From: Roseicella sp. DB1501
GTDB lineage: Bacteria; Pseudomonadota; Alphaproteobacteria; Acetobacterales; Acetobacteraceae
DNA length: 64,000 nucleotides
Assembly: GCF_013112485.1 (NCBI RefSeq)
Contig: NZ_JABFHG010000018.1
Span: 1-64,000, forward strand
Direction of reading: 5' to 3'
This document shows positions 42,205-48,953 of this stretch, piece after piece. How positions within the stretch are numbered: the first letter of the stretch is position 1; every line of letters starts with the position of its first letter. A program made the translations under genes and the position numbers. A model generated the notes under the pieces. It ran no database searches and had not been told where the DNA came from. It saw only the letters and a program-made list of their open reading frames with translations.

Positions 42205-42369
42205 ATGGCTATGAAAAACCGTCGCAACAACCGACAGAAGATGGCAGGTCCTGCGGAAGAATATTATCTTCATCCGCGCAAAGGGTTTAAGCGCAAGCGC
42301 CCGAGTGAGCGAGCGCAGGATCGAATGGCAGCCGCGAAAATCGACTGGTTCAAGCGCAAGGCTCTTTAA
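42205..42369 (+). CDS. Small basic protein
   Basis: A 54-residue, strongly basic product ([47 protein letters not shown]), likely nucleic-acid binding. It starts 2 bp after the Gp49-like stop, fitting a coupled operon. No family is recognised. Confidence 0.55.
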   Translation: MAMKNRRNNRQKMAGPAEEYYLHPRKGFKRKRPSERAQDRMAAAKIDWFKRKAL

Positions 42370-42380
42370 TTGGCTTGCCA

Positions 42381-42402
42381 GATGACGGTTCCCGCCGTCA
42401 TC
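42381..42402 (+). promoter_or_regulatory. Perfect 8-bp hairpin in the cold-shock gene leader
   Basis: GATGACGG (42,381-42,388) pairs with CCGTCATC (42,395-42,402) around TTCCCG. The ribosome site AAGGAG follows 11 bp later and ATG 42423 after that. It could be a 5' stabilising stem, or a terminator of the preceding gene pair. Confidence 0.5.
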
Positions 42403-42422
42403 GAGTAAACCAAGGAGAACTT

Positions 42423-42638
42423 ATGCAAGCACGACCACTCACCGGCACCGTCAAATGGTTCAATCACACCAAGGGGTACGGCTTCATCGAACCTGACGCC
42501 GGCGGCAAGGACGTCTTCGTCCACATAACAGCCGTCGAAAAATCCCGCTTGCCAACTCTCAATGAGGGCCAGCGTGTCCAGTTCGAGGAGGAGATCAGGA
42601 ACGGCAAGAACGCGGCCTCGAACCTGCAGCTGGTGTGA
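42423..42638 (+). CDS. Cold-shock domain protein
   Basis: A 71-residue CspA-type OB fold. RNP1 is KGYGFIEP and RNP2 is [23 protein letters not shown] and [10 protein letters not shown] are canonical. It binds single-stranded RNA/DNA and melts RNA structure. Located behind several genes with structured leaders, it could act on those leaders; this is speculation. Its stop overlaps the methyltransferase ATG. Confidence 0.95.
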   Translation: MQARPLTGTVKWFNHTKGYGFIEPDAGGKDVFVHITAVEKSRLPTLNEGQRVQFEEEIRNGKNAASNLQLV

Positions 42639-43243
42639 TGCCCCTCTTCCCTCCAGGCCAATACGGCGTGCTGTACGCTGACCCGCCCTGGCGCTTCGAA
42701 CTGCGATCCGATCGGGGGGAAGACAAGTCGCCGCAAGCCCACTACGGCTGCATGGACCTCCAGGCCCTCAAGGCGATGCGGGACCAGGTCGTCTGGGCGA
42801 CGGCGCCCGATGCGGTCTGCATCATGTGGGCGACCTTCCCGATGTTGCCCCAGGCAATCGATCTCATGGCCTGCTGGGGCTTCAGCTACTGCACCGGCGG
42901 CCCATGGAACAAGCTGACCAGTACGGGCGTGGAAGCCTTCGGCACTGGCTACGTCCTGCGGTCGGCGTCCGAGCTGTTCCTGATCGGCACACATGGCAGC
43001 CCGAAGATTAAGAACCGCAGCACTAGGAACGTGCTTTTCACTGGCGACCTTCCCGATGACCTTCGCCATCTAGGCGTCTCCGCCAGCACGATCCGGCGCG
43101 AGCATAGCCGGAAGCCGGATGAGATGATCCCCCTGATCGAGGGCTTGTTCGAGGGGCCATACCTTGAGCTGTTCGCAAGGCAGCAGCGGCCAGGATGGGC
43201 GGTCTGGGGCAATGAGGTCGACAAATTCAGCGACGCGGCATGA
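42638..43243 (+). CDS. MT-A70 family adenine methyltransferase
   Basis: A 201-residue DNA N6-adenine methyltransferase of the MT-A70 class common in phages. It has YGVLYADPPWRFE (catalytic DPPW), MDLQALKAM, DAVCIMWATFPML, AFGTGYVLRSASELFLIGTHG, and REHSRKPDEMIPLIEGLFEGPYLELFARQQRPGWAVWGNE. The last block is the SAM-binding end of the circularly permuted fold. It probably protects phage DNA from host restriction. The ATG overlaps the csp stop. Confidence 0.95.
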   Translation: MPLFPPGQYGVLYADPPWRFELRSDRGEDKSPQAHYGCMDLQALKAMRDQVVWATAPDAVCIMWATFPMLPQAIDLMACWGFSYCTGGPWNKLTSTGVEAFGTGYVLRSASELFLIGTHGSPKIKNRSTRNVLFTGDLPDDLRHLGVSASTIRREHSRKPDEMIPLIEGLFEGPYLELFARQQRPGWAVWGNEVDKFSDAA

Positions 43244-43407
43244 CCTTCCAGATCACCATCACCTACCGCGAACCCAACCCCGACGGCTCGCCACGCACCG
43301 ACACGGTGACCTGCAGCACCAAGGTCGAGCTCGAGGCACGGTATGCGGCGCTGTGTAAGCGGGCGGGCGTGGTCAGTGTGAAGGTGGGGTATGGGGACGC
43401 TGGCTGA
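43240..43407 (+). CDS. Small hypothetical protein downstream of the methyltransferase
   Basis: A 55-residue product (MTFQITITYREPNPDGSPRT, VTCSTKVELEARYAALCKRA, GVVSVKVGYGDAG) with a likely beta-alpha fold. Its ATG overlaps the methyltransferase stop (ATGA). No family is recognised. Confidence 0.55.
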   Translation: MTFQITITYREPNPDGSPRTDTVTCSTKVELEARYAALCKRAGVVSVKVGYGDAG

Positions 43408-43489
43408 CTAACTGCTAAGTGGCGGGAGGTCCTTGGCATAAGTGATGGACAATCAGTTGATTGATGGCCGCACAATCGGTACACCGCTA

Positions 43490-44017
43490 TTAGGATGCCG
43501 CATCTATCCAGTTTCTGCTCAATCCAGCCACTCGACGCATCTGATTAATTTCCTTATGTCGCCTGCCATGGCAAGTCGAACACAACCACACCACATCTAA
43601 CGGCTTCATATAATTTTCATGATGGGCTTGCACGCCTTGGCTATGGGTCAATCCGCACCGCTCACAATCACAAGGAACAAGCATTCCATATTTCATGGCT
43701 TGCCATACAATAAAATGGCAAGCGTTTTTCACGCGATTTCGACCAACCCATTCTTTTTTATGCTGACGATTAGCTTGACGCTTAACCGCATTCTTTCGTC
43801 GTTGATCCTTAACCCGCCGTCGCGCGCCTTGACGGTGTGGCAAATCGGCCCTGATCCTATCATAAGCTCGTATCTCATCAATATTTTCAAGCCTATGCTT
43901 TGCCACTCTCTTTTTTGTACATTCCTTGCAGATGTTCAGGTACCCATCTGCCATCTTATTGTGCTTATAATATTCCGACAGAGCCTTAGTTAAACGACAC
44001 CGGGCACAACATTTCAT
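43490..44017 (-). CDS. HNH endonuclease with a hidden ribosome binding site
   Basis: A 175-residue phage HNH nuclease, AT-rich relative to its neighbours. An N-terminal zinc module CCARCRLTKALSEYYKHNKMADGYLNICKECTKKR is followed by a basic linker. The catalytic domain has CDCERCG, VQAHHENYMKPLDVVWLCSTCHGRRHKE (HH and the distal His). Compact HNH genes of this kind behave as free-standing homing endonucleases. Its ribosome site AAGGAG and the AU of the AUG are inside a perfect 13-bp hairpin. It is the last gene of the leftward replication operon. Confidence 0.88.
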   Translation of the reverse strand: MKCCARCRLTKALSEYYKHNKMADGYLNICKECTKKRVAKHRLENIDEIRAYDRIRADLPHRQGARRRVKDQRRKNAVKRQANRQHKKEWVGRNRVKNACHFIVWQAMKYGMLVPCDCERCGLTHSQGVQAHHENYMKPLDVVWLCSTCHGRRHKEINQMRRVAGLSRNWIDAAS

Positions 44018-44045
44018 ATTATCTCCTTCTGCAAGGAGATAATAT
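44016..44045 (-). promoter_or_regulatory. Perfect 13-bp hairpin sequestering the HNH gene start
   Basis: ATATTATCTCCTT (44,016-44,028) and AAGGAGATAATAT (44,033-44,045) pair perfectly around a 4-nt loop. On the HNH mRNA the 3' arm holds the only Shine-Dalgarno sequence, AAGGAG, and the first two bases of the AUG. When folded it would block initiation, so translation should depend on unfolding, temperature, a protein, or transcription from a promoter inside the stem. Confidence 0.8.
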
Positions 44046-44081
44046 TACCATTGCGATGTCAGACTGTACAGTTAGAACGGA

Positions 44082-45740
44082 TTAGAAGGGGATTATATCC
44101 TCGTCGATAAACACGCCCCACTCCGCTCCCGGATTGCTTGGCGCCGCAGCCTTCACATCAGGCTCGACCGCTGCCGGCGTATAATCCTCCTTGAGGATGC
44201 GGAGATGCTCGCCTTCCTTCCGCACGAGAATCCGGCTGGGCTGCGGGTAGGGCATGTTGAGAGCCTCATCGACAGTGTCCGGGGGAAGCCGCGGCATCCG
44301 TCCCTTGTGCCATTCGACGGCCTTCTGGCGGGCGAAGCCGCCATGCTCGAAGCAGAGCCACCGGCTGATCATCTTGCCGTTCAGGGTGTGGTACGAGATT
44401 TTCAAGCTCGGCGGCCTGCCCGCTTTCTCATGCCGCATCTGCGTCATGCCGATCACGTCGAGCCATTCCGGGGCGATCTGCGTGCTCAGGATCGGGTTGC
44501 TGTAAGACTGGGCCGCGATCCTGATCTCCGGCGGCGGGAAGTCCCGCCCGCAATCCGGGCAGGATCTCGCTCCGGCATGACAGACGGCGTGGCAGTGGTC
44601 GCAGACCCGGACAGGCGCCTCGCCGCCGCCCTTGCCAGGCCTGCGGGGCTTGATCTGGTCGATGGGACCGAACCTGCCGGCGTTGTTGGCGTGATCGAGG
44701 TAGAGGCAGTTTTCCTTCCCAGGAAACGTCCTGCTGCCACGTCCCAGCATCTGGACGTAGAGCCCGGCGCTGGCGGTCGGACGCAAGCCCGCGATCAGGT
44801 CGATGCGCGGAACGTTGGTGCCTGTCGTCATGATGTCCCGGTTGGCGACAGCGCGCAGCTTGCCGTCCTTGAACGCGCGCAGGATCTGGTCGCGCTCCGC
44901 CGGCGGCGTTTCCCCCGTCACCACGGCGCACTCGATCCCATGAGCGCGAATGGCTTCTGCGACCTTATGGCTGTGGTCCACCCCGGCGCAGAAGCAAAGC
45001 CAGGTACCGCGATTGGCGCCATACTGCACGATCTCGGCGACGGCGGTTCTGGTGACCTCGTCGACATTGACAGCCGCCTCCAGCTCGCCGGCGATGAACT
45101 CCCCTCCTCGCTTATGGACACCGGACACGTCCAGCCTGGTTTCCATGTGCTTGGGGATCACCTCGCACAGGTACTTTTCCCGGATGGCGTCCAGGATGCC
45201 GTACTCGTAGGCGATATCCTCGAACAGGCGATCGTCGCCCTCGACGAGGCTGCCGGAATCAAGGCGGTAGGGCGTGGCCGACAGTCCGATGACCCGCATA
45301 TGCGGATTGATCGTGCGCAGGTCGGCGATAAAGCGATCCCACATGGTCTGCGCATTCCGGCTTACGGTATGCGCCTCGTCGATGAGCAGGACATCGCAGC
45401 GCTGGATGTCGAATGCCTTGTTGTAGACGGACTGGATGCCGACAAACAGGATGCTGGCATCGAGGTCGCGCCTGTTCAGCCCGGCGCTGTAAACGCCGGC
45501 GGGGGCGCCAGGCCATAAGTTGATGAGCTCGAGATAGTCCTGCGACACCAGGTCGCGGCTGTGCGTGGCGATGACGATCCGTGTCTCCGGCCAGGCCTGC
45601 AGGGACCGCATGCAGAAATCGGCGATAACATAGGATTTGCCGCAGCCGGTCGGGATCACGACGAGCAGGTTGTTGTCGCCGGCGTAGAGCCGCGTCATCA
45701 CGGCTTCATTCGCCGCTTTCTGGTACGGCCTAGGCTCCAT
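44082..45740 (-). CDS. Superfamily 2 DEAH-box helicase
   Basis: A 552-residue helicase of the phage UvsW/RecQ-like SF2 group that would remodel branched DNA during replication or recombination. It has Walker A PTGCGKS (30-36), the DEAH box (121-124), motif III GLSATPYR and motif VI YVQMLGRGSRTFPGKE. A zinc-ribbon pair CDHCHAVCHAGARSCPDCG and a distinctive C-terminal extension follow the helicase core. Its start overlaps the end of the Cas4-like nuclease gene, so the two are likely functional partners. Confidence 0.92.
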   Translation of the reverse strand: MEPRPYQKAANEAVMTRLYAGDNNLLVVIPTGCGKSYVIADFCMRSLQAWPETRIVIATHSRDLVSQDYLELINLWPGAPAGVYSAGLNRRDLDASILFVGIQSVYNKAFDIQRCDVLLIDEAHTVSRNAQTMWDRFIADLRTINPHMRVIGLSATPYRLDSGSLVEGDDRLFEDIAYEYGILDAIREKYLCEVIPKHMETRLDVSGVHKRGGEFIAGELEAAVNVDEVTRTAVAEIVQYGANRGTWLCFCAGVDHSHKVAEAIRAHGIECAVVTGETPPAERDQILRAFKDGKLRAVANRDIMTTGTNVPRIDLIAGLRPTASAGLYVQMLGRGSRTFPGKENCLYLDHANNAGRFGPIDQIKPRRPGKGGGEAPVRVCDHCHAVCHAGARSCPDCGRDFPPPEIRIAAQSYSNPILSTQIAPEWLDVIGMTQMRHEKAGRPPSLKISYHTLNGKMISRWLCFEHGGFARQKAVEWHKGRMPRLPPDTVDEALNMPYPQPSRILVRKEGEHLRILKEDYTPAAVEPDVKAAAPSNPGAEWGVFIDEDIIPF

Positions 45741-46446
45741 GGCAGGAGCCTCTGAAGCGGCACATGCGACATAGATAGAAGTCCGCCTTCCCGATTTTCT
45801 CGGGCGGCTCCTTCGCGCTGGCGATGCGGCGGGCTTTCTGAACCAGCGCTTCGGCGAGGATTGGATCGCACTCGGTGCGGCAGCTGTCGACGTCGCGCCC
45901 GCCCGGCGTACAGACCGTGAGATAGTGTCGCGTCAAACTGAAATAGCGCATGTAGATCTGGGCCTGCGCATGCCAAACCACATCGAAGTTCCTGAGCGCC
46001 AGCTTTTCGCCGAACGTCGCCTTCGCTTTTTGGAATTCCTTAAATTTGCGTTCGTTGACTGCTTTGTTTTCCCAAATCGACGGCGTGACCGGCTGCTGTA
46101 CTAAACCGCGCACGACACCGTCTATGTGCCCCTTGAAATCACCGTCCTCGAAGCCCCACTGCGTTCCGTCATCCTTGTGCGTCCAGAGTTCGACGCCGGG
46201 CACCAGGCGCAGGCGGGACGCAATCAGCTCCTCGGAGCGGTGACCGTCCTCGATGGCGAACAGGCCGGTCGACGGGATGGGTTCGGCCGGATAGCCATGA
46301 AAGCCGTACCAGATCTTGCGGGCGCAGGGATCGCCGATCGAGCTGGCGCCGATATAGCGGCGCGCGGGTTCCGCAGCGGCGCGTTCCTCGCAGGCGCGTC
46401 GCATGGCTTCAAGCGTCGGATCGAAATACTCAGGCAATGCGACCAT
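45730..46446 (-). CDS. Cas4/RecB-like PD-(D/E)XK nuclease with Fe-S cysteines
   Basis: A 238-residue nuclease. Four cysteines, C41 (GDPCARK) and C226, C229, C235 (LCRMCRFRGSC), form the 4Fe-4S pattern of Cas4/AddB enzymes. The nuclease core shows GHIDGVV and WENKAV (E-x-K) followed by HAQAQIYM, the QxxxY-like motif. In phages such proteins resect DNA ends for annealing by Sak4/Red-type recombinases, and a Sak4-like gene lies two genes upstream. No Cas genes or CRISPR array are nearby, so an adaptation role is unlikely. Confidence 0.88.
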   Translation of the reverse strand: MVALPEYFDPTLEAMRRACEERAAAEPARRYIGASSIGDPCARKIWYGFHGYPAEPIPSTGLFAIEDGHRSEELIASRLRLVPGVELWTHKDDGTQWGFEDGDFKGHIDGVVRGLVQQPVTPSIWENKAVNERKFKEFQKAKATFGEKLALRNFDVVWHAQAQIYMRYFSLTRHYLTVCTPGGRDVDSCRTECDPILAEALVQKARRIASAKEPPEKIGKADFYLCRMCRFRGSCHGA

Positions 46447-46494
46447 GGCGAACGGACAGGAAAGGAGCGGCCCGAAGGCCGCTCCCCCACACCC

Positions 46495-46986
46495 CTACTT
46501 CCGTGCCGCTGCCCAGGGAGCAGCGCTCGTAGCCGCGGCAGCCCCGGACGCAGGCGCTGCCGCAGAGGGCGTGTTCGACAAGGCCCTGTACTTCTTGATG
46601 CGGTTGCCGGGTCCGTAGTCACCCTTGGCCGGCGTGACGGTGACATCGATCAGCATGCGGCGATCATGCAGGTCTTCCGACCGGCTGACCGTCGTCCGGC
46701 CGACCGCACGGGTGATCTCGCCCAGCGTCTCGAATGCGATCTTGCGGGCGTCCTCGCTGGCATTGTTGAGGTTGAGCCGCTCGAAGATCTTGCGGCCTGT
46801 GTATTCGCCGTCGACGATCTCGACCGTCAGCACGACCTGCGAGCCGGTCGGGTCCTTTGAGTTGGGACCGTTCTGCTTTTCCTCGCTGGCCGTAATCATG
46901 GCCGTGTAGGTGGCAGGCGGGACGGGGGTGTAATCCGAGCGTTCCGGGATGTCGTTGGCGTTAATAGGCGATGCGAATTGAACCAT
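46495..46986 (-). CDS. DUF669 phage protein (ssDNA-binding-like)
   Basis: A 163-residue protein with the DUF669 layout: YTPVPPATYTAMITASEEKQ, VVLTVEIVDGEYTGRKIFERLNLNNASEDARKIAFETLGEITRAVG and LIDVTVTPAKGDYGPGNRIKKY. The Ala/Pro-rich tail (SNTPSAAAPASGAAAATSAAPW) resembles an SSB interaction tail. DUF669 genes are regularly next to Sak4-type recombinases and are thought to coat ssDNA. Confidence 0.9.
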   Translation of the reverse strand: MVQFASPINANDIPERSDYTPVPPATYTAMITASEEKQNGPNSKDPTGSQVVLTVEIVDGEYTGRKIFERLNLNNASEDARKIAFETLGEITRAVGRTTVSRSEDLHDRRMLIDVTVTPAKGDYGPGNRIKKYRALSNTPSAAAPASGAAAATSAAPWAAARK

Positions 46987-47018
46987 ATTCTTGCGTCCTT
47001 CAATGTTAGATGTTTGAT

Positions 47019-47831
47019 TTAGGTATTATCCACTTTTTCAAGCGAATTCGGTTGCCCCTGATTGAAATAGGGGATCGCTCCGGCTATGACGCCCCAGAAC
47101 GACCCCTCGTAATCGAAAGGTATTTCGGCGGGCAGAGCGAAACGTGACTTAGCGCGGAACGCGGGGCGCTCCTGGGTGTAGAGCAGGCGCTCCCCAGACC
47201 CGACCGCCCGCTTCCGGTCCTTGTTGAACCCGCCGGTGCTGTCCTTGGTCACCGCCACGTAGTAATTGGCGTACAGGACGATGTCGGCATATTCCAGCAG
47301 CAGTCCGGCCGCGCTGACATTCTTGCCTTCCTGCAGCTTGATGCCGACACGGTCGTAGGCTTCAGTTTCGGGGTTCTCGTATCGTTTGACCTGAGCATGC
47401 GCGATCTGAATGATCGTCATCTCTTTCTGGTCGTTCAGGTAATCCAGCGCGGTCAGGTATTCGCGCCAGAGATCGAGCGCCATGCTGTAGCCCTTGCCGT
47501 ACCCGCCGCCGGCTTTCTCGATGGTGTTGACGGCGTTTTCCTTGCAGACCTGGGCCCAGATCAGCGGTTCCAGCCAGTCGACTGAATCGACGACAAGCGT
47601 ATGCCGGTCATGATCCTGCGTCGCCAGCTCGCCCAGATAAGCCATGACCTCCTGAAAGGTCTTGGCCAGGGGGAACTTCTGCACCCCGGCCTGGCCGGTC
47701 AGGCCCTTCTCGGTCTGAATGAAGATGGGCCGGTCGGCCATGGCGCCGAAGCGCGTCTTGCCGACACCCTCGGGACCATAAATCAGGATCCGTGGCGGCA
47801 GGGGTTTTTCGATCTCAAGCGAAAGGGCCAT
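47019..47831 (-). CDS. Sak4-like RecA-fold recombinase ATPase
   Basis: A 270-residue phage ATPase for single-strand annealing/recombination. It has Walker A GPEGVGKTRFG (19-29), the QTEKGL sensor region, Walker B HTLVVDSVDWLEPL, a MTIIQIAHAQVKRYENPE stretch and LLEYADIVLYANYYV, which match the Sak4/AAA_24 group. Neighbouring DUF669 and Cas4-like genes complete the common phage recombination cassette. Confidence 0.88.
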   Translation of the reverse strand: MALSLEIEKPLPPRILIYGPEGVGKTRFGAMADRPIFIQTEKGLTGQAGVQKFPLAKTFQEVMAYLGELATQDHDRHTLVVDSVDWLEPLIWAQVCKENAVNTIEKAGGGYGKGYSMALDLWREYLTALDYLNDQKEMTIIQIAHAQVKRYENPETEAYDRVGIKLQEGKNVSAAGLLLEYADIVLYANYYVAVTKDSTGGFNKDRKRAVGSGERLLYTQERPAFRAKSRFALPAEIPFDYEGSFWGVIAGAIPYFNQGQPNSLEKVDNT

Positions 47832-47832
47832 G

Positions 47833-48279
47833 TTATTCGCCTCCCTTCCGCTTGATCACCAGATTTGCCCTGCCAGGCGTCACGGTGCGGGCAGGCTCGA
47901 ATTGCTGACAGATCGCCACCGGCCATGCCTTGTATTTTGATTCCGGCACGCCGTACTCGACGGTCATATACTCAGCTGGATCAGCGCCATTCGCGCGGAT
48001 ATCGGCATGGATCGCAGCCAGCTTGTCCTGATCCCATTCCACTTTCTTCGGGACAGTGACCGACAACGTCAGGTCATCTTCCGTCAGATTGACCGCGCCG
48101 AAAGCGTCGCCCTTGGTTTTGTATAGATCGGCGATGTCCGATTCGTAGCGGCCAAGAATTTCGGCTTCGATGGCTTTTTCTTCGTTCGCCAGTTGAGCCT
48201 TCTCGACCTTGATGGCGTCGAGGCGGTCGGCCAGAGCAGACAGGGAATTAACTTCCCTCGGTTTTAATACAGCTTCCAT
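47833..48279 (-). CDS. Phage protein preceding the Sak4-like gene
   Basis: A 148-residue product: an N-terminal coiled coil (LSALADRLDAIKVEKAQLANEEKAIEAEIL) and a C-terminal part with SVTVPKKVEWDQDKLAAIH and YMTVEYGVPESKYKAWP. Proteins of this pattern are found next to Sak4/DUF669 in phages, but the family name is not recalled with certainty. ATG 48279 is chosen because AAGGA lies 8 bp upstream; the frame continues farther upstream without a ribosome site. Confidence 0.72.
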   Translation of the reverse strand: MEAVLKPREVNSLSALADRLDAIKVEKAQLANEEKAIEAEILGRYESDIADLYKTKGDAFGAVNLTEDDLTLSVTVPKKVEWDQDKLAAIHADIRANGADPAEYMTVEYGVPESKYKAWPVAICQQFEPARTVTPGRANLVIKRKGGE

Positions 48280-48368
48280 ATGTGCGTCCTTAAAGTTTGT
48301 ATTGAATATGCCGAGGCTATAATTCATTATGTTGCGTGTCAATAACAAAAGCGGTACAAATTCACACC

Positions 48369-48536
48369 ATGTCAAAAATTCAAATGTGCTTTCTTCATAT
48401 ACCGATTGCGAAGGCAGAAATGGCGCGGATCGATCGTGCAAAAGCCAGAAGCCCGCTCAGGAGCAAGGCCGAATTCGTCCGCCTTTTGATCGATAAGGCT
48501 CTCAAGGAATATGAGGTCCCTGATGCCAAACCCTGA
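48369..48536 (+). CDS. Small ribbon-helix-helix-like protein
   Basis: A 55-residue product (MSKIQMCFLHIPIAKAEMAR, IDRAKARSPLRSKAEFVRLL, IDKALKEYEVPDAKP) with a beta strand followed by two helices ending AEFVRLLIDKAL, as in Arc/MetJ-like repressors. It is encoded opposite to the replication operon and only 90 bp from the start of the gene at 48279, so it could be an antagonist repressor. A GTG start at 48336 is possible. Confidence 0.6.
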   Translation: MSKIQMCFLHIPIAKAEMARIDRAKARSPLRSKAEFVRLLIDKALKEYEVPDAKP

Positions 48537-48717
48537 CGTCGAGCCGCATCAGCGAGAGGCCATGATCTTTGCCGGGGCTATGGTCGGTGAATATCTGGAA
48601 TCGATCGGGCAAACTGATTTGGCGAAGCTTGATGCCGAACAGTGGCAAACCTTTCTTGAGGTCGTCTGCCTGAATTACTATGTCAAGGTGAATATATTAG
48701 CGCCATGCCCGTTTTAG
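48523..48717 (+). CDS. Small hypothetical phage protein
   Basis: A 64-residue product starting MPNPDVEPHQREAMIFAGAM, with a helical body (DAEQWQTFLEVVCLNYYVKV). ATG 48523 has GAGG upstream and overlaps the ribbon-helix-helix gene by 14 bp. No family is recognised. Confidence 0.55.
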   Translation: MPNPDVEPHQREAMIFAGAMVGEYLESIGQTDLAKLDAEQWQTFLEVVCLNYYVKVNILAPCPF

Positions 48718-48854
48718 GTTGGCGTGAATTCGACGGCAGAGAGAACCCTAAAGCCGTAAGTCCGGCCCTGCGCAGCCTTTTGGTTTACGAAATACGCCAC
48801 ATGACGAAGATCTGGAACCCGGCTTCAGCCGTAAAGGAACTCGGTTGGGCCTGA
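48705..48854 (+). CDS. 49-residue hypothetical protein
   Basis: The product MPVLGWREFDGRENPKAVSP, ALRSLLVYEIRHMTKIWNPA, SAVKELGWA overlaps the previous gene by 13 bp in another frame. It completes a three-gene rightward mini-operon enclosed in the leftward replication operon. Supported by overlap and composition only. Confidence 0.4.
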   Translation: MPVLGWREFDGRENPKAVSPALRSLLVYEIRHMTKIWNPASAVKELGWA

Positions 48855-48953
48855 CCGGTCCAGAAGGAAGGCCATAATCGCTACCTTTGCGGCCGCACCG
48901 GCGGCTCCCGTGTGTCCGCCAGGTGGCAGATCGCGGCCCTCAGCCCAGCCAGC

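Noticed and set aside
42464-43069. 201-residue minus-strand frame opposite csp and the MT-A70 gene
   Set aside because: Antisense of two strongly recognised proteins.
44205-45518. 437-residue plus-strand frame opposite the SF2 helicase
   Set aside because: Antisense shadow; the helicase motifs are on the minus strand.
45730-46446. Cas4-like gene as evidence of a CRISPR system
   Set aside because: No repeat-spacer array and no other cas gene occur anywhere in the window; the Sak4/DUF669 context points to phage recombination.
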